64,000 bases of DNA from assembly GCF_026262505.1 (NCBI RefSeq), contig NC_067206.1:23699896-23763895 (forward strand), written 5' to 3'. This stretch comes from Trichomonas vaginalis G3 (lineage: Eukaryota > Parabasalia > Trichomonadida > Trichomonadidae). This document shows, one piece after another, positions 51,378 through 63,686 of this stretch (its first letter is position 1; every line of letters begins with the position of its first letter). Below the pieces are notes generated by a model. That model searched no databases. It had not been told where the DNA came from and was given only the letters and a program-made list of their open reading frames with translations. Made by a program: the position numbers and the translations under genes.

Positions 51378-53017
51378 ATGACGACTAACTATTTAGTGCC
51401 AAACACTAAACCGATTAATGGAAATGTATTTCATTCATTCGAAAAGATAAATGAAATATTCGCAAAGAATGACGGTAGAAGATATTATAGAGAACTTGAA
51501 AGTTCATGCTATGACTCTGATGCTCCATATTTTGATGATAAACAAACTCATTTAAGAATTACAAATCCGGCTCATGATGTGAACCAATTAGGTGACACAT
51601 ATATTAAACGCAAAGTTAAAGCAACTCTAGTTTCAAATAAAGCTTTCACATGCGATGACGCTTTTAAATGCATGCGTTTATTCGTTGGTTACAAATCATC
51701 AAATCAAAGCTTTAAACAATTAGAAGTAGAAACTGAAAGAGGTGATGCCGGTTATCTTCAGATGGATTGCGCCCGTGAATCTTTCGCATTTGCAACATAT
51801 AAACCAAAATCAGAAAGGAAAGTTAAAAAGTTTGTTCATTCGTTATATAATAATGTTCAAAAATATGATAACTCAGTATGTGGTAAATATATTGACCCTT
51901 CAGAAGTTTTCAAGAAAGCAAATGAAGAAGTTGATGTCACTTTTGATATGATTATTCCGGTAAATGATTTGTTAGCATTTCAGGCGTTCGATGATTATCC
52001 TAAATCATTTGGTGAAATCATTCTTAAATATTATGTTTTCAGGGATAGTTTAGTATTTTGTCAGGTTGACCCGTTAAGAGTTGCTGATTTACAAAATTAC
52101 GTTTATGAAAAGATAACTGATGTAAATTATGAAAAGATTATGAATCATGTTTATAAATATGATCGCAAATTCCAACAAATCGGACTTCCTGCCAAATTAA
52201 TTACAAGCTTAGCCGCTACATCTGCTGACGCAAAAGTTGATGACGTTATTATTTCATGCACAAAGATGGAAGTTTTAGAGGATAAATGCATTACACCAGG
52301 ATACGGTTTAATTGAAGAATCAGTTAAAGCAATACCACGTTTATTCAGTAAGGAAGATCCATTCATGATTCCAGCTCAACATATTGACGTTCGTTCACTA
52401 AATGGAGGTTGCATCACTCCTGAAGGTATCAGTTCTGATTTCTCATACGCTCTTCATAATGTTACAGATGTTGTGTTAGCATTTCCGAAGAATGCAATGC
52501 AAAGAACAGTTTTAGAAAATCCAATGCTTCGAGGTCTTCAGGTCACTATAGATTCCAGAAACTTCCCCGATCAAGCGATGACCACAGTGGGTGACATATT
52601 CTTTACACGTATGCTTCAAGCTTCTGATTTAGATGGAGTGAATGAATGCACAGAAGAATACGAGGACTCATTAACTAGACCACTGAATGATGATAATGGC
52701 ACGCCATTAGCTAGAACATGGAAAGACCAAACTTCATTCTTATGCACTATTCCAGTTCAACGTGATGGAGCGGGTATATTCTTTGATGGATTAGAAACTT
52801 TCAACTCACAAGTTACAGTACAAGTGAAAGCTTATCCAATCATTCAGGGTGAAATGACACTTACTGTTCAAAGGTGACAAATCCTCCTCAGGTTTGGTTT
52901 ACTAGGACTACGTATTGGACATGGACACCGGATGAAGGTTTGAAATATCATCCAACAGGTACACCACCACAGTATAGAAGTTCATATGATGAAATATTGA
53001 TGAATAGAAATGTTTAA
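51378..53017 (+). pseudogene. MCP: Maverick major capsid protein gene, double-jelly-roll type (element 2)
   Basis: Better preserved than in element 1: most of the length is one open frame, and about one break lies near the 3' end. The long beta-rich protein sits next to the ATPase. The start is in TATCATAAATG. Confidence 0.78.
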
Positions 53018-53041
53018 AATTATAAATTTATTTTTGATTAA

Positions 53042-53856
53042 ATGGATTTCAATTCTGAAGAATTAGCGGGAGTATATAATACATACGTAGATGATATGAT
53101 TAATGAAGCATTGAGTGATAATAAAAATGCTCTATCTAAGGAAAAATTAATGAAAATTCCATATTCTGAATGTTACTTAAATTCAATCACTGCAGCAATT
53201 GGTAAACAAAATAAAGGTAAAACATTAACGATATTAAAACAAATTATCATTATTGCTAACACTTCACCTTATTCTCATGTGTTAATTTATATCAACCGTT
53301 CAGGTTCACCTTCTGATGATACATTTGAATTTTAAAGCATTTAATCAAAATTCCAATTATTTATTTATCACAAGAAGAAGCGGAAGATTATTTGAAAAAC
53401 TTTTTAATGTATAAAGAGTTATATAATACAATCAAGAAGCAAGGATTAGAGGATAAAATTATTGATAAACAAAGGGATGAATTATTTGAAACACTTTCTA
53501 TTTCAAATTTTGATAGAGAATTTTTGCATTCACTAATTTTTCTAGATGATGCCGTGAAATCAAAACTAATAACTAATGAGAAATCATATTTTAATCAATT
53601 ATTAACTCAATGTCGACACATTCAGTGTTCATTCTTTATGGCTGTTCAATACTTTAAAGCATTAAGCACAAACATTAAATCAAACCTGTCCACACTTTTC
53701 ATTTTCAGTGGGTTTAGTCGTCAACAGTTGAACGTTATGCTTTATCAAGTGAATTTACCAATGAGCATTAATGAACTTTACACACAATATCAACAATTAG
53801 GAGAACATGGAAAAATAATAGTTGATTTAAATAAAGGTTCCATTAAATTCGAATAA
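53042..53856 (+). pseudogene. ATP: Genome-packaging ATPase gene (element 2)
   Basis: Counterpart of the intact 20919-21746, with recognisable Walker A (GKQNKGKT) and Walker B (SLIFLDD). About one break. Confidence 0.85.
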
Positions 53857-53896
53857 CTTTTTATAATTAATTTTTATTTTTTATTTATAATTAAAC

Positions 53897-54840
53897 ATGA
53901 CAGAAATTGCAAATCTTCTACAGGTTCCATTAAAACAAGGGACAAACAAAAAGGGTGCATATAATAGAACTATGAAAGTTCCAGACGGAATGAAAGAATT
54001 AGTCCACATTGTTGCCGGTCTTCAAAAAGATGTTAAACAAATGAGAAACGTTTTAACATTACCAGAAGCTCAAGCATATGCCAAACGTCAAGGTCCAAAT
54101 TGGGAAGCACATGAAGCAGACATTACAGGACCAAATGGAAAACCTGATGGTATAAATGAAGTCTTTGTTACTGATGGTCAAGGAAATATTAAAGTCATAA
54201 ATGGGTATAAATTAACAATGACGGATTATCCTAAACGTAAAGCATATAATGAATGTTATCCTATACAATTTGATGAAAATGGAAAAGCTGTTAAACAATA
54301 CATTGGAGAAGGTGAAAATGGTTCAATATATTCATACCATCTTATTCCATATTCTTATTTCAATGAAAAATTAAATGCTGTTGAAGAGGGACCGGATGGA
54401 TTACCACGATATGTTAATCAGTTTGATGGTCAATATGCAAATTTGAGACCTGAAATTCCAGCTAAGAAATTCTTTAAAGTTGCTTTATTCGATCCAGTGT
54501 TCAATGAACAGAAAGAAGCAATGAAAGCAGAATTTAAACCAATTCAAGTGGCAAGAATTTCTTCATCTTCACTTTCAGAAGCGTTCAAGGAATTGATAAA
54601 GAAACCACTTTATTCTCAACAAGGTTATAACTTTGATTTAATTAAAGAAAGTGATAGACGTAAATTAGAAAATCAGATGGTTTTAAGAATGCATGTAATG
54701 AAATGATTAAAGATATTGTAAATGATAAAATAAGACTGGAAGAAACTCAAAGCAATATCAATAACATAATTGGTGCAGTTACAAAGAAAGTATAAGCAAA
54801 CAAGGATGAACCTTGGGATATTACCGTAACAACTAAATAA
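53897..54840 (+). pseudogene. Maverick conserved structural-block gene (element 2)
   Basis: Counterpart of 21787-22679, with the same [16 protein letters not shown] block. The C-terminal part has diverged more than other genes. About one or two breaks. Confidence 0.6.
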
Positions 54841-54879
54841 AACTTTAAATATATTTTTCTTTTTTTTATTCGATTATAA

Positions 54880-55570
54880 ATGAGAAGACGTTTCACTAGT
54901 CAAAAGACACGCAAAAGCAGAGATTACGGTTGGTTATAACGTAAATGATGATAAATCACGAATTATTCAAAATGTTAAAGTTAATGTAAGTCCTGAATTA
55001 ACAAGGTCAGCAACTCAACCAAATTTATTAACTCGTGACTTACCAAAGAAAGAAGAGGAGCAAAATAAAGAAGATGGAGACCCAATCATTTTATCTGAAC
55101 CCGGTAAAGAACCTGTTGAAATTCCCACTTATCCAACATACCCCCCACCACTTTCATCAAACATCGAGAACCCAGGAATCTACGATTCCAGTCGCAATGC
55201 GCCATATAAAATAGACATTAATTCTGAATTAATGAAAATATATCGCGATATCATAACTGATAATTATGATTCAATAATAAATTTAATTGACCAATCCGGT
55301 TTAATTATTTTACCTTATGAATCATTAATTCACATTATCGCCATTCTTTGTGATGTTCAAGATTCAGACGTTAAGATTCAATTTTTCATAGATGATGAGG
55401 TTTCATGCTGCGGAACGGTTGCAAAAATAAATCCTATAAAGGATATTAGCACAATTAAGATATCAAAGAACGAACAAACTGAACTTCATTTAACATATAA
55501 TGATATTTATAATAAAATAGTTGATGAATATAAAATATCACTTGAAAAATTCTTTGTTAAGGCTATTTAA
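54880..55570 (+). pseudogene. Maverick proline-rich protein gene (element 2)
   Basis: Counterpart of 22712-23413. Divergence is concentrated in the low-complexity middle; the globular C-terminal half is nearly identical. About one break. Confidence 0.65.
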
Positions 55571-56046
55571 TATTCAAGCATTAACATTATCGAATAATAA
55601 TCCTTTGAATCATAATCAATAATAATTGACCTTTCGCCAGTTTCTATCGTTTGTTTTATTTCTTTTTGTTCCCCACTATCTGGATCGGTCATTGTAATTG
55701 TTTTTGTTATAGTATCAGCTTTATCTTTAACTTCAATCTTTTTTCCATCGGGATATTTAAACCAAAATTCCAAAAATTCGATATTGTCAATCTGTTCATA
55801 TTTTAATCTATCAATTACATTTTTAATACCATCTGAAAATCTTATGAAATGGTCATTATATGGGTTTGATTGAACTAAATTTGAATGAAGTGAAATATAA
55901 CCTGATGATGAATATGACATCGACTCATATTTTCTGAAAACACTAAAATTTATAACATGAATGAATTTCTTATTCGTTGAATTTATGAATTCTTGAGGTA
56001 ATCTTATTCTAGTTTTATTTATCACTGGAAAATAACGCTTTACCAT
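55567..56046 (-). CDS. Candidate minor capsid protein (element 2)
   Basis: 159 residues, intact. The protein is identical to that of 23410-23889, the best-conserved pair between the two elements. Confidence 0.5.
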   Translation of the reverse strand: MVKRYFPVINKTRIRLPQEFINSTNKKFIHVINFSVFRKYESMSYSSSGYISLHSNLVQSNPYNDHFIRFSDGIKNVIDRLKYEQIDNIEFLEFWFKYPDGKKIEVKDKADTITKTITMTDPDSGEQKEIKQTIETGERSIIIDYDSKDYYSIMLMLEY

Positions 56047-56067
56047 ATTTTTAATCGTAATAAAAAA

Positions 56068-56776
56068 ATGTCAATTATCAATATTATTTCGAATAATAAC
56101 TGTGAATTAAATTTAACAGTTAGTGGAATTTATAATGTTACTCTCGTTTCTGTGAGTGGTAAATTTAATCCCATTCTTTTAGACCCTTCAGATTATATAT
56201 CATTTATTAAAGATGACATGAAAAAACGTATAATATGTATATAAATAATGTAATAGTGAAATGGGATATTAACACAATTTTAAGTTATTTAAATGAATCA
56301 TTTATCGTATGGTATGAAGAAAATTTTAAATCAAAACCTGATAAACTTTTTGAACTTGATGAAATAAATAACCTTATTAAATTTCCGCTGAAAATTAAAT
56401 TTTGTACTCCTCGTTTTCGTTCATTGTTGGGGATATTAAATTTTGAAAAAGATGTTGGGGATGTTTTGTATTCTGACACTGGTTCCAATTTCATTTTAAT
56501 CAAATGTGATAAAGTTAATACCCAATGAGATTTTCACACCAAACATTAGACCCTAACTCTTACCCATCAATTCAAAACATTTTATCCATCAACTTAAACA
56601 CATTTTCTTTATCATATCCGTTTCAATTATCCGGGAATTCATTTATTCTTCATTCAAAAGATTTATCAAATATTAAATTTAGAATAACTGACCTATTTGA
56701 TTGTGATTTAGAATTCATGAATGAGATATTATGGCAATTTCAAATAGAAAAAATAGCTGATGAGATAACGGATTAA
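56068..56776 (+). pseudogene. Candidate penton-like structural gene (element 2)
   Basis: Counterpart of 23911-24645, with the same C-terminal KDLSNIKFRITDLFDCDLEF pattern. About two breaks. Confidence 0.55.
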
Positions 56777-56800
56777 ATATTTATTTTTAAATCATAATAA

Positions 56801-58088
56801 ATGATTAAACAACAGCAACCACAACAACTTAAGGCACAAAGCACCCAGGTCCCTCAGACCATTACATACGCCATATATGCATATAATTCAAAGACGGCAG
56901 AACAAACGCAAAGGTTGAAATATGGAGATTTGGAGATAGTATTGAAAAATGAACATTTCGAATTCGTTTGCAAAGGTGGTGCAGTGATATCAAATATAAA
57001 AGAAATTTTATTTATGAATTCTAAATTAAAGGTATAACGGATGATATAACATCAATTCCACCAGAAGAACAGAGATATTACGCATTAAATGCATTTCCTA
57101 AAGTTTTGAAGATTGGAAGATTTAATTTAAATGAGGAATTCATAGAAGGTTTCCTAAATGACATAATGAAGAAAGCAGATAAGGGATGGGTGGCTAGTGT
57201 GTTAGTGAAGAAGGCGGATAAGGAATATGTGGATGAAAAAGATAACGAAATGAAAGAAAGGGTTGACTGGTACCATGAATGGACATCGAAGATTTTAAAA
57301 ACTAAAGCTGATACAGGGTGGGTTTCAGGATGTTTAGACCTTAAAGCGGATAAAACATATGTTAACGATGAGTTAGAGAAGAAAGCAAATAAGACTCATA
57401 CACATACAAGTTTTACAACTGTTGCTATAGAAAGTATTGAAGGAACGGTTGAAGAAACTGGTGGGGATGTATTATATTGTAAACCTCCTAACTTTCCACA
57501 AGGTTTAACATCGGATGACGACATAACGACGATGAGAAACATTAGATGTAAAGATGTTTATGTCATGAAGGATGAACATAATATTAAATTCACTGCTCAA
57601 GATTTATATGAGAAGAAAGCAGACAAAACAGAGCTTCAAACATTAAAGCGGAAATACTTCAAACATTATATCCTATAGGCTCTATTTATACGTCAATGAA
57701 CTCTACCAGACCAGAAGTAGTACTTGGTTTTGGAACTTGGACTCAAATAGTTGACAGGTTTTTGTATTGTGCAAACTCTTCAAAGGAAACAGGTGGAAGT
57801 AAAACGATTTCAGGTGAAAACTTACCTGCACATAGTCACTACATAGATTTAAGTACATCTCAAGCAGGTTGGCATAAGCATAGATATTGGGATTGGTCAG
57901 CAATGATAAAAGGTAAAGGATATGATGTTAAAGACGACGTTAAGTTTGCTATAAATTGTTTCTGGAGTAACACTGAGGGAGGAGGAAACCATATACATAA
58001 TGTTTCAGGATATACACAAACAACGGGACAAAGTAAAGAATACATGCCACCATTTATGACTGTATTCACATGGTATAGAGTTCAATGA
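56801..58088 (+). pseudogene. Fibre-like protein gene with HxH collar-type domain (element 2)
   Basis: Same architecture as 24670-26524, but with a shorter stalk (few KADK-type repeats) and a different segment before the head domain (THTHTSFTTVAIES and following). The end domain keeps LPAHSHYI, HKHRY and YMPPFMTV. About two or three breaks. Confidence 0.78.
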
Positions 58089-58235
58089 ATGAACTAAATA
58101 TATTTTATGTCTGTAATTAATTAGGTAATGAAGTAATGGATGAACTGCAGAAATAAATGTTTACGTTAATGTTTACGTTAAGTGACTCAAAGAGTCCGGA
58201 GACAAAGTCTCATGTTTTAGGTTATTCAATAATTA

Positions 58236-58828
58236 ATTATTTTTGAATAAATGAAGGGTCCCTCGGTCCCTCGGTCCCTCGGTTAATTAACATCTTTTTG
58301 AAAATGATGACAACATGACATTTAGACAACAGGGGAAAAAAGGAGGAAATTCATGTCTTACATTTTTTGAATAAATGAAGGGTCCCTCGGTCCCTCGGTC
58401 CCTCGGTTAATTAACATCTTTTTGAAAATGATGACAACATGACATTTAGACAACAGGGGAAAAAAGGAGGAAATTCATGTCTTACATTTTTTGAATAAAT
58501 GAAGGGTCCCTCGGTCCCTCGGTCCCTCGGTTAATTAACATCTTTTTGAAAATGATGACAACATGACATTTAGACAACAGGGGAAAAAAGGAGGAAATTC
58601 ATGTCTTACATTTTTTGAATAAATGAAGGGTCCCTCGGTCCCTCGGTCCCTCGGTTAATTAACATCTTTTTGAAAATGATGACAACATGACATTTAGACA
58701 ACAGGGGAAAAAAGGAGGAAATTCATGTCTTACATTTTTTGAATAAATGAAGGGTCCCTCGGTCCCTCGGTCCCTCGGTTAATTAACATCTTTTTGAAAA
58801 TGATGACAACATGACATTTAGACAACAT
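58236..58828 (+). repeat. Iteron-like array downstream of primase-helicase (element 2)
   Basis: Five units of about 123 bp: three exact 8-bp GGTCCCTC steps, spacer TTAATTAACATCTTTTTGAA, TGACAACA-TGACATTT-AGACAACA, then AGGAGGAAATTCATGTC. It corresponds in place and direction to 27469-27985 of element 1, but with a different first triplet. 58089-58235 before it holds a small GACTC-AAA-GAGTC hairpin and nothing else. Confidence 0.9.
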
Positions 58829-58864
58829 AGTGGGATTAATGCAAAAATAAATTCCAATCATACT

Positions 58865-61171
58865 TTATAAAGCTTCATTTACAGGTATTTCATCGTCAGT
58901 AAATGAATCCTCATTATCGTTTGGTTCAACCTGTTTATATAATCCTTTCATTTCTTCTTTCAAAACATAATACCACGTATGTTTACCGTCTGTTTTTCTT
59001 TGTTTCTTTTCACATTTATCCTTAATACTCATTTGAAAATTCTTATCTTTCATGTCTGATGGTTTGCAGAATAGAGCATTTTTACACATCATACCTGCAC
59101 ACAATTCATCATAATGTGTATTTATCCATTCATCTAAAGGATTTGTTGATAACTCGATTAAATCTTGTTTGGCTTCAGTCATCGGTATGATTCGTACATT
59201 AAATGATGAAAGGTCGTAATTGATAAAATATGTTAGTAAATTATCATAAAATTCCTTTGTGCATGAATCCATTAAATTCTTGAAGTAATTAAATTGACCC
59301 TTAAATTTACCATTAACCCTTAAAACTACGTATCTTCTGTCTCCAACTTCAATTTTGACAGGGTAAACGTTATTAGTTACGAAAATAAAATTGGCAACAT
59401 TCTGAGCAGTTCTTCTGGGTTGATTCTTTTCATTAATTCTTATCTCATTATCCGTTATAATTGATTTCAAAGCGTTGAAGTTTGCGAGTCTGTCTTCACC
59501 TACATTTTGAGTTCATTAAGTACAAGAAACATTTTATTTTCAACAACTGAATTGAAATTACCCGTTAGCTCACTTATTTCGGTAATGTTTTTACATGAAT
59601 AACCAGCGAGAAGTTCAGAAATAATGTCTGTAAATCTGTTTTTACCTATTCCCTGAAGTCCTTTCAAAATAATTGCTGTTTCATTCTTGATTCCGGGATG
59701 TTGAATCATTGATGCAATCCAGCCGAGTAGGTATTTATACACTTCATCGTTATTATCACAAATGGCTTCTTTAATGAAATTCATAAACATCTCAATTTTT
59801 GAGTAATCAGGCTTTTCGAGAACGTTGTATTTATAACCTTGAAACGTTGAGAAAACATCTGGGGAATCAGATTTAAAGCAAACACCCATAACGGTTAATG
59901 AGGATAATTGATTTAGTAGTACGTCCCATGCTGTTATGGTTTTACCTTCTTCTTTAAATAATTTAATCATTTTGAGTGACTCTTTCATGTTTGATTGAAG
60001 AACGAATGATATTTGATTCATTTTATCATGAATATTATAGTCTTTTTGAATGAAGTATTTGTTTCCACAATCTACAAAACGAATGACACGTGATAAATCC
60101 TCAATTACTTCAGAACTGTTTTTATACTGATGATTTTCAGCTTTACGTCTAATATCTGTTATCAAAAACGAGTCATCAAGTTTTATATCAAATGTTATTT
60201 TTGGCTTACGTAATAAAGGTAAAACATATTCATCATAATATTCCTTTTGATAAAGTTTCAGAATCTTCACCAAAACAAATGGAGAAGTCATTAAATGTGC
60301 ATATCTATCACGTGCTTTTTCAAAATTACTTTTTGCATTTTCTGTTAAACTGCAGAAGTTATAAACGTTGTCGTATGCTTCATTAATTAAATGATTAGGT
60401 AACGAATTAATAGCTTGAAACAGTGTGAATAATGTAACTTCTTTTTCTAAATTCATGTTTCCACCATCATTATGTACTTCAAAATCACAGATGCCATCAA
60501 CTATGCTCTGGGCAAGTTTATCGTCAATGTTTACATCTTTGTCTTCATTCATTATATTCTTTATTTCTTCGTTCTTCTGTTCAACTCTTACCTTAATATT
60601 CAAATCATTTAATATATCATTCACTGTTCTAGTTAATGTTGAATCATAACTTCCACGAATGAATGAGTATGTATTGATTGGTTCTGTTGCATTCTTGCGA
60701 ACTCTTGAATCAGCCATAACCACTAATGAACGCTTTGAATCATCCATAGAAGTCATATCGATATCATAATCATTGCAGGAATAACATTTAATCATTCTGT
60801 TCGAGGTTGAATAGAAGAAATTAGTGTTGCAATAAATGTGAAGACCTCCTGAAGCGGTTTTAACGATAACATCTTTATCCGAAAGTTTTGATAAAATCTT
60901 TTCTAACTGTTTCTTTAAGTTCATCATTGTATGATTTATTGATATCAACATCTATAATAGTTAAATTTGGAATTTTATTTACTAATAAAGCCATACCAGT
61001 TTTCCTTCCTCTTCCTCCATCGTGTTTGAGGTAGTTATGTAAATCAATCTTGTTTTCACCAATTCTTTCGTTGAGGGTTTTAGTTTCTGCCACAACTAAT
61101 TCCTCAGCTAATGAATCAATAACTTGTTCATCAGAAATGATAAAGTTGCTGTTGTTGTTTGTTGCTGTCAT
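58865..61171 (-). pseudogene. Prim-Pol/D5-like SF3 helicase-primase gene (element 2)
   Basis: Counterpart of 28037-30367 with the same primase (LTIIDVDIN, KTASGGLHIYC) and SF3 helicase (ILKGLQGIGKNRF, IFVTNN) signatures. About two or three breaks. Its C-terminus lacks the hairpin-bearing extension seen in element 1. Confidence 0.85.
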
Positions 61172-61214
61172 TTATATAGGAATAAAAAAATAAAAATAAT
61201 TTTAAAACTAACTT

Positions 61215-61616
61215 TATTCAAAAAATGTAAGACATGAATTTCCTCCTTTTTTTTCCCCTGTTGTCAAAATGTCATGTTGTCACTATTTTCAAAAAGATGT
61301 TAATTAACCGAGGGACCGAGGGACCGAGGGACCCTCATTTATTCAAAAAATGTAAGACATGAATTTCCTCCTTTTTTCCCCTGTTGTCAAAATGTCATGT
61401 TGTCACTATTTTCAAAAAGATGTTAATTAACCGAGGGACCGAGGGACCGAGGGACCCTTCATTTATTCAAAAAATGTAAGACATGAATTTCCTCCTTTTT
61501 TCCCCTGTTGTCAAAATGTCATGTTGTCACTATTTTCAAAAAGATGTTAATTAACCGAGGGACCGAGGGACCGAGGGACCCTTCATTTATTCAAAAAATG
61601 TAAGACATGAATTTCC
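61215..61616 (-). repeat. Iteron-like array upstream of primase-helicase (element 2)
   Basis: Three full units of the element 2 type on the opposite strand, starting about 45 bp upstream of the primase-helicase start, plus the edge of a fourth. Confidence 0.9.
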
Positions 61617-61673
61617 GCAAATTCTTTCACAAACTTTAGAACAGCATAATTTAAATTTTTATTTTTATCATAA

Positions 61674-61838
61674 ATGGATACCCCACAAGCTCAAAATTTA
61701 CCACGAATCATAACAAGGGAGGAAATGATAAAAATGATGCGAGAACATGTTAAAAATAACAAACCACTAAAATTGAGAAAATGTGGTTATGCAGTAATGA
61801 TGGAAAGAGAGATGTTGTCAAAGAAAAATAAAAATTAA
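61674..61838 (+). CDS. Small basic Maverick protein, 54 residues (element 2)
   Basis: Starts MDTPQAQNLPRIITREEMIK; counterpart of 30848-31012. The leader before it (AACAGCATAATTTAAATTTTT) instead matches that of the 44-residue gene at 26603 in element 1, so upstream regions have been exchanged. Confidence 0.65.
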   Translation: MDTPQAQNLPRIITREEMIKMMREHVKNNKPLKLRKCGYAVMMEREMLSKKNKN

Positions 61839-62098
61839 ATTTGGATTGAGTTTAAAAATTCATCTTTATTAAATTCATCTCTTCCAACCAATTTATTTAT
61901 TCTATTAAATTCTTTTATTTTTGCTTCACTCAGTTTAAGGATTGAACGGCAAGTTTCTAATTTTTCGATTATTTCTTTATCGTTTTCAACCCCACCGCAT
62001 TGCGACTTCTTTTTGTAATAGCATATTTTTGATTTAATTCTGTTTAGTTTCTTTTTATATTCATCGTCTGGACTCTTGACTGCTTTGTTGTCACTCAT
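61835..62098 (-). CDS. Small coiled-coil Maverick protein, 87 residues (element 2)
   Basis: Counterpart of 31009-31281, three residues shorter in the middle (DKE versus DKERKE). Intact, so the length change kept the frame. Confidence 0.65.
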   Translation of the reverse strand: MSDNKAVKSPDDEYKKKLNRIKSKICYYKKKSQCGGVENDKEIIEKLETCRSILKLSEAKIKEFNRINKLVGRDEFNKDEFLNSIQI

Positions 62099-62172
62099 TT
62101 CTTACGAAATAAAAAAAATTAAATATTATTTAAATATAATGGAGTAATAAAATAAATCGGAATTTCTATTAA

Positions 62173-63623
62173 TTTATTGTCAACTTCAACTAATGCATTG
62201 CCGTTAATATATCTAACAAATTCAGCTATTGTGTCAAATCTTCGTCTTCTTTTTGTCATTGATTTATCAGTTTTTCCATAATCGAGATGAATCAAAACTT
62301 TATCCCTTGTTTAAAATTCATGAGCCCTGAATTAATTTGTTCACGTTTAACATCATTTAACCTTTCCATTTGCTTTCTAATATATTCCCATTCTTTTGAA
62401 ATATCATTTTTCATTTCCACTGGTTTCATGTTAATAGTTCTATGCCATGTATTATTGTAATAATATACTAACTGCTGTATGATGGAGTCATGATTTCCAT
62501 CCCAGTATATCTGACCGTTAACCCCTAACGCATCTCTAAGAGTTCTCATTACTGCATCAACTATTTTATTATGAAACGTATATGGAGAGGATGAGAAGTA
62601 AAAATTAATTTGTGGGAAATAATGAATCATGGCTGCCTGAAATCCTTTATCACCATCACCCCTGATATTATCTACTCTTTCCTGATCTAGTAAGTATTGT
62701 ATAGCTCTTCTTGTTTCCTGTTCTGTTTTCCCTTTCACCGGAATGCAATATAAATATCTAGTGTTAATGTTAATGGCAAATAAATAAGTAATATTTCCTT
62801 TTGAATATTCCAGATGATCGATTTCGTATGAATATGGATATGGAGCAAATGAAGGTCGACTAAATTTTTCCTTTAACGGTTGAATTTTTGGGTCAATTGG
62901 TTTATTTAATATTTTGAAATCCTTTTTAAAATCTTTTTGCTTCTTTAATGTTTGAAATGGATATAATAAAGTGAATGATGAAGGATTAACTGAAGGAGGA
63001 GGAGGTACTACTGTTGGAGGTTTTGGTGTTGTAAGTGGTTTAATTTTATCTGCTTTGATTTTGGAATTCATTCCCCCCTTCATTAATTCTGGATGTATTC
63101 TATTCATTTGTTTTAAATATGCTGTATATAAAGGATTGATATACTTTCCCGCTTCGAGTTTATGTTGAAGGATGAATTCCAAAAGTTGATCTTCATTTAA
63201 AAGTCGGGCTGAATATGGTTTAACTAATGAATCATAAATTAAAGCTTGTGCATCATTTATGAGCTGCTGAACGTCCAAACTTTTCTCTTTTGGTTTTTGT
63301 GGCTCAGGATTATATAATTTATATAATTCATCAATATCTTCTTCTGTTAATACTTTATTTTTGAAATCTTTCAACTGTTTCAGTTGTGATTTACTTTTTC
63401 CCTTTGAATATTTTCCTTCTTTAATATTCTCTCTTAAACGTTTAATTATTTTATCATGATATTTCAAAATTTCGTTTTTATAATACCGATAGTATTCATC
63501 CATATCATCACCCGTTATATTTTTATCATGTTTTTGAAGATATGCTTTTAAATCATAATAAGTAAGAAAATTTTGATTAAATACTAAATCATCAATTAAA
63601 ATTTTTAAATCTACGCTATTCAT
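62173..63623 (-). pseudogene. INT: Retroviral-type (DDE) integrase gene of Maverick (element 2)
   Basis: Counterpart of 31356-32829 with the same catalytic-core motifs (PYSYEIDHLEY, IRGDGDKGFQAAM, FHNKIVDAVMRTLRDAL). The N-terminal helical region is the most diverged part. About one break near the 3' end. Confidence 0.9.
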
Positions 63624-63686
63624 TTATATAAAAATAAAATAAATATTTAAGGGTGCCCGCCTCTTTGTCTCTTCTGTGGCATTTCA

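Noticed and set aside
58236-58828. CRISPR-like appearance of the repeat arrays
   Set aside because: The 120-bp units are nearly identical with no variable spacers and no cas genes, in a eukaryotic element. These are tandem arrays.
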